Shown here piece after piece: positions 55,001 through 62,000 of a DNA stretch of 62,000 bases. Source of the DNA: Glandiceps talaboti (taxonomy: Eukaryota; Hemichordata; Enteropneusta; Spengelidae); NCBI RefSeq assembly GCF_964340395.1, contig NC_135551.1:13216003-13278002 (forward strand), written 5' to 3'. The number at the start of each line of letters is the position of its first letter. Position 1 is the stretch's first letter. Position numbers and translations under genes: made by a program. The notes beneath the pieces were generated by a model, which was not told the DNA's origin, made no database searches, and saw only the letters and a list, made by a program, of their open reading frames with translations.

Positions 55001-56090
55001 CAATCAGTTGATTTGACATTTGATATTTTCGTAAATTGAAGTAAGCTATATAGCTGGTGTCCATGGTAACGACTTCATTACGGAACTTAAACACTTCATA
55101 TTCCGGTGACAAAAAATGAAAAAGGCTTGTACATTGTAGACCAATAGAGGTGTCAAATTTGAGTATAGAATAGAGTGTCGATTAGCTAATTTCACACTTA
55201 TCATTGGAAAACCTCTTGACAGCCAAAACCGTCTTCCAAATACGAATGGACATTGTCATAATTTCACTAAACGCGTGTTCACGAAATTAAAGCATATTCT
55301 ACAAAGTAAGATGTGAGATGATGAGTGGAAATTCGGAGAAGACGTTGAGGGGGATCCAACGGACCCTTGAAATATTTCTCAATTTGAAATCCGTCTGTAA
55401 AGGATATGTTTACCTGTAAGTTTAATAGTGGTAATTAATGTAAAGATGAGGGTTGTACCTTCGTGTGTCTTTTAAAGAGAAGGGCGCTTACGCATTGACA
55501 TTGTTGATATCATTGAATTCTCTATTTAATAATATCACGAAGTGATATCATTAAACATAGCCACTTCTTGTCGTGTTCTATAGCCACTTAAACTCGACAG
55601 GCGGAACTGTCATATCTGTCACTTCAGTTGTTTTAGAATGAATAGACATATCGCTCTAAGAAGTGTCGCGACTTTTTTTCGGACAATGGGAACGACTGGA
55701 AGCATTACAGGTGAATTTAAGGAGAATACTATCATTGCCAACAACATTTTCGAAAATAGATGGTCGAATTTTTTTGTAATCTAAGTAAAGATTTCGACTC
55801 ACTAACAAATCAATGATGAATGCTTACAATATAAGGTACTCATCTTCCTCCTCATTCAAGTACATATGATGAAAAAACATTAATTTTAAAATATCAGTGT
55901 CCATGCACAGACACAATAGTCAATACAAATCATTACCAATCGATCCATTCTGACCTTATGACCCCCATAACCATCATGTTCATGAACGTAGCCCGTGTTA
56001 GTGTTGCAAAAGACGTACGTTCATGCGTTGTGGTCTCATAGGCATGTCAAAGGAGCGCGTTTAGGTAACAACTATGAAATCGCACATATA
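52080..56090. other. intergenic, no gene recognised
   Basis: No domain motif, convincing exon or structured RNA seen on either strand apart from the repeat end near 54870-54920. Confidence 0.5.
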
Positions 56091-56091
56091 A

Positions 56092-56179
56092 ACATCAAAT
56101 ATAAAGTACACTGAATTGTCGTCTTAAACTAAGATGTTTTATACTAAGACGAGAATTCAGTATACTGTATGTTTGATGT
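56092..56179. repeat. 88-bp hairpin (foldback)
   Basis: ACATCAAATATAAAGTACAC, then GAATTGTCGTCTTA pairs with TAAGACGAGAATTCAGTATA, then GTTTGATGT with a few mismatches: two ~42-bp arms around GATGTTTTA. MITE-like size; no clear target duplication seen. Confidence 0.65.
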
Positions 56180-56579
56180 CTTCAGTATTCATAATTGAAA
56201 GATTGAATGGCTTTTACTGATGATGCAGCAAATAAAACTAAAACTGTCATATCATTACACAAATTACTGTTGAGTAAAAAAAACGATTCCAGGTTCCGAT
56301 GCTGAGATGGCGTTACAACCAGGTTGTTATTAGTAGAATGATATCCTCAACTGACAATTATGTTTAACTAATTACTGAAGGAAGAAAGGTGTTCCAGACG
56401 ATTGGCAACAAATTAATTTATGAATGTCCAATTTCCACAAATGGCAAGAAGTCTACCCAGGAAAAATTACAGACATGCATTAATTACTTGATACCAATGG
56501 TTTGCAAATTGATGAAATCGTGTGTAAGAGAAAGTACTGTCAAACTCCTTGGTGAACAACATTAAGTTGATACTACGAT

Positions 56580-57000
56580 GGTAAAGTGGATTTATGTCTG
56601 GGAAATCTTGTTTGACTAATGTATTGGAGTTCCTTGATGATGTAACGTATTATCTTGGTGATGGCCTTCCTTTTGAAATTATATATTTAAACTTTGCCAA
56701 GGCCTTTGATAAAGTGCCACACAAAGGGATTATCACGAACGTGCAAGCGCACGTGTCATTGCTCGCTGGATTGCAGATTGGCCTACCAATTGAAAGCAAC
56801 GTGTAGTCATACAGGCTAAGAAATCAAGCTGGAAACCAGTACAGTAACCAATAGAGGAGGGTCTGGTCTTGGGTCGGTATTTTTTCCTTTTTTATCAATA
56901 ACAGTGGCATATTCAATGACTTACCCGTAATATCACACAACCTGAACCGTATTGAATCACCAATGGGTGACCGAATGTTGTAGCTGTAATAATATATAAT
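56580..57000 (+). pseudogene. LINE reverse transcriptase fragment
   Basis: Frame 56594-56806 reads MSGKSCLTNVLEFLDDVTYY, then GDGLPFEIIYLNFAKAFDKV and PHKGIITNVQAH. This is the (G)KSCLTNLLEF, then VIYLDFxKAFDKVPH motif A region of CR1/Jockey-like LINEs, with Asn in place of the catalytic Asp (YLNFAKAFD). About 50 bases on, GSGLGSVF and FINNSGIFNDLP recall the QGSVLGPLLFxIYINDLP motif in a shifted frame. Inactive. Confidence 0.75.
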
Positions 57001-57463
57001 AACGACTTTTATTTCAAAAAGAAAAAGGGGTGACCCTGTTAGGTCCAGCCTAATCTTCCCAGGGGCCCTAAAGCAAAGGTACACAATACAACAACAAAAA
57101 CAAAACAAGGTAACACACATAAAAATTGAAAAACCTTAAAAAGTATGAAGCGTAAAAGAGATAAAATTGTATAACCACAGACAATGTAAAAGGATTAAAG
57201 ATATTTACATGATATATCAATCAAATCAATATTTGAGTCCGCACGCAAAAATCAGCACCCTCAACGGCGATCACTATTTAAGCCTGTTATTGCAATACTC
57301 ATTTTTTAGACCGACTCTTGATTAATAAGCACAGGGTACTGATTACTGGTGTTTTAACACTTTTCATTTGATTACTTAAAACCCACAAAGTCACAAAACA
57401 ATTTTCTCTGATTCACCAAGTGGGGGCGCAATCGAAGGGAAGTCCTTTGCTAATGAGTTTTAG

Positions 57464-57960
57464 TTTTCTTTTGGAAATAATATTCAGTTTTAGATTTGAT
57501 TTCTAAATACATTGTAGAGTGTCTACGACGAAACTCATTGCTAGGTTCAAGCTTATTTTGAAGAAAGACGAATTCAAAAAAAAAAAATACAAGCCAACAT
57601 GCACATGTACATGTACTGGATTGTATATGTGTATGCATAGTGGTATAACTACTTGTACGAATGCCCTTAGTGATATTTCGTGTTCATTTGAGATATTGGT
57701 CAAATATGAAAACAGTATCACAATTACATGTGCATTCTACTGGTACTAGTAATTCGTGTACTACGTAAATGCAAAGACCATGTACGCTACAGTATGCTAC
57801 AACAATTTCTTATTTCGCTTTCCTTCAAAATAGGCTTTACTTGAACCTAGTAATGATTTTTGTTACTGATACTACTCTCCATGTATGTATTTTGACATTG
57901 AATGGGACAGGTTATAAAGATATCAAATCTAAAACTGAATGCTGTTTCTCGGAAGACAAG
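57464..57960. repeat. inverted repeat pair
   Basis: Segment 57464-57567 recurs in inverse orientation at about 57816-57960. Shared text, read on the plus strand of the right arm, includes CTTCAAAATA, TTGAACCTAG, AATGA and ATCAAATCTAAAACTGAAT. The spacer between the arms is about 250 bp. Confidence 0.65.
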
Positions 57961-58498
57961 TAACACAAGACTTCCCTGTGGATGGATGACGTCATTTTAG
58001 GAAGTTGTGCCCTGACATGGTGATTCAGAGAAACTGATTTGTAACGTACGGATAATTTCTGGTCTTAGTATAATTATGATTGAATTGTTTCAAGATTTGG
58101 TATCCCGTTTCCATCTCACCCCTGATCAGAATAGACACATAGTATATGGACTTGTGTTAAACCTCTATTGTATTCACATATGGCTAATCATAGCAATTAG
58201 CAAATAACCAACGTGCAGAAGTAGCACGTGATTTATTTCCAAAGCATTTCTATCGATTGGTGAAAATAAAACGCAACTATTGTTTTATACCACTTAAAGG
58301 ATTGCATATAGCTGCACGTAATGACCAAAATAAATTTATAAATATAGGTCGTGGTTTAAGTGCAAAGGGGACAAAACTCTTCAATTTGCTCTTTTGAAAG
58401 TACATTATGGCCTAGCTTCAGGACCAGATTAGCATAATAACACTTTTCTCTTATTGCATAATTGTATTATGATATTTAACTGTGCTTCATGTTAGCTA

Positions 58499-58508
58499 CA
58501 CACGCACG

Positions 58509-58557
<49 letters not shown>

Positions 58558-58558
58558 A
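58499..58558. repeat. (AC)n microsatellite
   Basis: Preceded by a CGCACGCACGCGCG stretch. Confidence 0.95.
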
Positions 58559-59199
58559 TTAGAACCAATCGAGAATTAAAGTTGTTATATGATACGGGTC
58601 CCTCTTACATTGAATTTAAGAGGTGTCATATTTCAAACTACTCTATATCGACGTCATGTCTCTCTGGTTACAACGGACAGCGCATTTAAACTGTCAGATA
58701 GATTAAATAACATCAGATCAGTGTCGTTACTTCATCAACCTTAGATGTATGGCTTTAATACGTACCAATAGAGTCATCGTGACGCATTATAGTTAGAGTT
58801 GACTATACCATTATGTGAAGAGGGTCAATAAGGTGAAATCCACTTTTAGCCAATTCGGAATCTTCTGCGAAATTTCAAAATAAAGATCGTAAAACTGTAC
58901 TTTGATGTCCATCGTATGTCGTAATCATCTATTTTATCTATAGGTATTAGTTTTGACGTGTATATATACATAAACCACCAACAATCTGGTGGTCCGAGGC
59001 CTGAGATACATGCAGGGGGTTAATATTTTCAAAAAATATTTATTAAACTTTGCAAGAAACCCATCGATATCTCAGATCTTCACCATCCATGGACCATTGA
59101 ACATTGGACTGCACCAACCCAGCATTCCCTCAATAACGCATTAGATGGGGTGAGTTTGTTTCATTTTGCAATCCACTCGTCAACTCCAAGTGTACTCTC

Positions 59200-60320
59200 A
59201 AGAATAGATATTACTTGTTAAACCCGAAACCTAACATTCATACACTCTTTATTATGGTACTCTCAAATGACTCAACCCTGGACCTTACCAACCCAGACAG
59301 CCATGTACTATCAGCAAAAAAGCAACAAAGTATGGTCAACAAGCAATTCCATGTGATCAATGTAATTCTTGGTTTCACAGACTCTGCCTTGGTATGAGTG
59401 AACAAATGTACTGCGATTGCGGGTTTCCAAACATTGATACGTCTTTTTGTTTTGCAAACTCACGTATCGACTGAATTGTCTAACATTTTTTATTCTCTGA
59501 GCTCAACTTCTGATCAGCAAAGCATAGATGATACTAATGTCAACTCAACCATCCCAAGAACCTCCACTCAAAAGTCTGAGAAGAGACGCAACCCTAAACA
59601 TAAATCTAAGAAGCCATATAAACCCCATTCTCACAGAAGACAGAAATCTCTAAACAACAAAACAAAAAATACTCAAATTGAACTGTCAAAGCATTAAATA
59701 TAAAGTTTCAAATTTCCAAGCCCTTCTACCTACAGAAAACCCAGACATAGTGGTTGGTACAGAATCATGGCTGAATAAAAACATTGCATCAGGAGAGGTT
59801 TTCCTATCTAATTATAATGTCTTTAGGAAAGATAGACAATCAAGTTCATATGGTGGAGTGTTCGTAGTTATTAATAACACCTACATCGATAACCAAGAAG
59901 ACAGCCTAGATACAAATTGTGAACTGTTATGGATAAGCATCCACATCAAAGGCTTCAAATCCACATTCGTTAGAGTTTTTAATCATCCACCATTATCCTC
60001 TGCAGAATACATCTCAGAGAACTCGAAGTCGCTTGCAAAAATCCCAAGTCTGCCTCCATTTGGCTTCTTGGTGATTTTAATCTACCAGACATCGAATGGA
60101 AGACAAATTCATTTCAACCTGGTGTCAGATACCCAGCATGCAGCAAAAGTATGTTGAACATTACCGAAGATCATAATCTAACACAGATTGTTGACAAACC
60201 AACTAGAGCTAGAAAAATCTTAGATCTCTGCGTTGTCAACTATCCAGAAACAATAATTGATCATCAAATCATACCAGGAATAAACGACCATGCACGATAT
60301 AGTCATTGTTAATACCAGAA
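59200..60320 (+). mobile_element. LINE fragment: basic linker and AP-endonuclease domain
   Basis: A Lys/Arg-rich frame to 59697 (KSEKRRNPKHKSKKPYKPHS) overlaps frame 59678-60157, which starts NCQSIKYKVSNFQALL. It then reads PDIVVGTESWLNK, YNVFRKDR, GGVFVVI and CELLWISIHIKG. This is the N-terminal endonuclease of CR1/Jockey-like LINEs, including the catalytic Glu in GTESWL. Frameshifts separate the later LLGDFNLPDIxW-type part (59999-60110) and ITEDHNLTQIVDKPTRARKI, then LDLCVVN (60156-60240). The downstream reverse transcriptase is missing. Decayed copy. Confidence 0.8.
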
Positions 60321-61050
60321 TATCAACTAGATTTGTAAAGCCACCCAGAATTTTCTTCTATAAAAAGGCCGACGACCCTGCAATAAAAACACATCAGTCT
60401 TCAACTCATCATTAACAGAATACATAGCAACAAATAATACAGGAAATGTTATATCTAAGTAGATCGATGCTGTATGTAACGTATACTCACAATACACGCA
60501 ATAGTATATTTTAGTAAGACTGTCGTATGCTGTATACATAGGCCATGATAGCTTTTGATACATGAAGACCTGCAAGTAATATGAAAGGCATGTTTCAGTT
60601 ATAAGTCTGCGTGCAAATGGTATATCCTTTTCCGAAGGCTCATATTTCTCTAGTTACTATTTATATGGAAAGTACATTTAACATTTCAAACAGATAAAAT
60701 AACAACTGTTTGGTAATGCCTTAGTACAGTGCATGTCATTTGAAACGTGTGCTGTTACTGCAATATTAGATATATGGCTTTAAATCTGATACTGTCATAA
60801 GCAAATCAAATGACTTTCTTGATCCTACATATAATTTCTGAAAGAAAGAAAGTCATAAGATATATACATCTGAAGAACATCCTAGATTATTCAGTCTACG
60901 TGAAGTCGTGGATACACAATCTTCGCCAACAGACAGTGACCATGTGTGGACAATTACCATAGCCCAAGACATGGAAATGAACATGATCCATCCGTGGTTT
61001 TGTATATCTTGAACGTGTTCGATTTATTTTTTCATAGCGGGGACATTTCT
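60320..61050. other. intergenic and possible 5' UTR of the second GPCR
   Basis: No gene seen. TTATTTTTTCATAG ending at 61037 could be an acceptor for a 5' UTR exon of the GPCR that starts at 61091. Confidence 0.4.
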
Positions 61051-61090
61051 TTTCGATGCACCTGTAGACAATATACGAACAGTGATAAAG

Positions 61091-62000
61091 ATGATGCATA
61101 ACTTACATTTTGGGGAGAATGCAACCCATCTGGCAAATGACACTTCTGGTGACGACAGCGAAACAAACATATCCGAGGTTGTGCCCTTTCTGATTTTTGA
61201 GATTATACTGATCTGCCTGGGTCTCTTCGCCAATATAATGGTACTGATTTTACTGTATATATACCGTAACAAGAATAGCAGGACCGAATATCTTCTAACA
61301 CAACTCACATTTACGGATGTCGTACTTACTATATGGTTGGGGACTATCAAAATGAGTGAAACATGGTATGGTTACTGGAGTCTTGGCGCAGTCTTGTGTC
61401 TCATATATAAGGTTATTACGAGAGCCATGTTTCTTGTAGGATTAATGCTTCATTCACTGCTGACTTACGAACGATACAGAGACAGTGTAAACATGTCTCT
61501 CGACTTTCGATTACTTAAACGAGTCGCTGCCTTGGTGTGGGTCATTTCTTTCGGGAGTGCAGCACCACTGCTCTTTATTTTGACACCTGACGAAAAACTC
61601 TTCAAAATTGACAAAAATTGTCAGCGCGATCTTATGTCGAAAAGTGATACTGTCGTTACCTCCTACATGACGTTTTTTGTGGGTTGTGTACTTGGGTTTT
61701 CAATATTTATTGTCTATCTGAACTGTAAAACGCTGAAACTTATATACAGGAAGAAGAGACAAATTGACACTATTGCACCAAATAGAATCTTCTCTGTCGT
61801 CGAACGCCATATGTCAGAGTCACTTTACCGTTACAAATCCACAGCAACAGCCAAAATTGCCAAAATTACACTTATTTTAACATGTTATTTCACTACAACG
61901 TACATTATTAGGTTTATCTCGATGGCCGGATACATCCTCACACAAAGTAGTGGTTTTGATGTTTTCTATCAAGTGTCATTCTATTTCTGGTATTTAAATA
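61091..62000 (+). CDS. class A GPCR, paralogue of 46525-47715, truncated by window end
   Basis: Uninterrupted frame from ATG 61091 (a second ATG directly follows) to the window edge, about 303 codons, reaching TM7. N-terminal sites NAT, NDT and NIS. TM1 reads CLGLFANIMVLILLYIYRNK; TM2 contains QLTFTDVVLTIW; C3.25 lies in GAVLCLIYK; ERY lies in LTYERYRDSVN; TM4 reads AALVWVISFGSAAPL; loop-2 Cys in DKNC; loop 3 contains RQIDTIAPNRIFSVVERH; TM6 reads ITLILTCYFTTTYIIRF, again without CWxP. About half of all positions match the first receptor by eye, with blocks of near identity. TM7 end and C-tail lie outside the window. Confidence 0.88.
   Translation, partial: MMHNLHFGENATHLANDTSGDDSETNISEVVPFLIFEIILICLGLFANIMVLILLYIYRNKNSRTEYLLTQLTFTDVVLTIWLGTIKMSETWYGYWSLGAVLCLIYKVITRAMFLVGLMLHSLLTYERYRDSVNMSLDFRLLKRVAALVWVISFGSAAPLLFILTPDEKLFKIDKNCQRDLMSKSDTVVTSYMTFFVGCVLGFSIFIVYLNCKTLKLIYRKKRQIDTIAPNRIFSVVERHMSESLYRYKSTATAKIAKITLILTCYFTTTYIIRFISMAGYILTQSSGFDVFYQVSFYFWYLN

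Overview
This is eukaryotic nuclear DNA from an animal. It is AT-rich and intron-rich, with long di- and tetranucleotide repeats and remnants of several retroelement classes. The gene content is a ZP-domain protein with LDLa and EGF modules, a claudin-like four-TM protein, a DCC/neogenin-like fibronectin III protein and two intronless class A GPCR paralogues. It suggests a marine invertebrate, perhaps a deuterostome such as an acorn worm. That assignment is inference; no species-specific marker was found. No bacterial features, CRISPR arrays, tRNA or rRNA genes were seen.

Layout. (1) 0.1-5.3 kb, minus strand: the middle of a secreted or membrane LDLa-LDLa-EGF-mucin-ZP protein that continues past base 1. 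One of its introns holds a Penelope-like GIY-YIG fragment and a perfect 72-bp-arm palindrome that carries a hammerhead ribozyme core on each strand. (2) 5.6-15 kb: retroelement graveyard with a minus-strand LINE tail, a decayed Ty3/Gypsy pol, a plus-strand LINE tail and a degenerate ~130-bp tandem repeat. (3) 15-20.4 kb: no gene recognised. (4) 20.5-30.3 kb: claudin-like gene with one first exon and a tandem ~3.5-kb duplication of its last two exons, so two alternative 3' ends are possible. Copy 1 alone carries a 224-bp foldback element with a 9-bp target-site duplication. (5) 32.3-41.9 kb: a 10-exon gene, every splice phase consistent, encoding a 513-residue secreted protein with four FN3 domains. 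(6) 42-46.4 kb: microsatellites, a foldback element and a dispersed repeat. (7) 46.5-47.7 kb: an intact GPCR, with a paralogue at 61.1 kb running off the window end. (8) 48-61 kb: mostly non-coding, with two more LINE fragments, hairpins and repeats.

The genes do not form an obvious shared pathway. Three encode secreted or surface proteins of adhesion, junction or matrix type, and two encode receptors. The strongest candidates for undescribed biology are the hammerhead palindrome, the duplicated claudin 3' exon pairs with almost only amino-acid-changing differences, and complementary (GA)n/(CT)n tracts in introns 3 and 6 of the FN3 gene.
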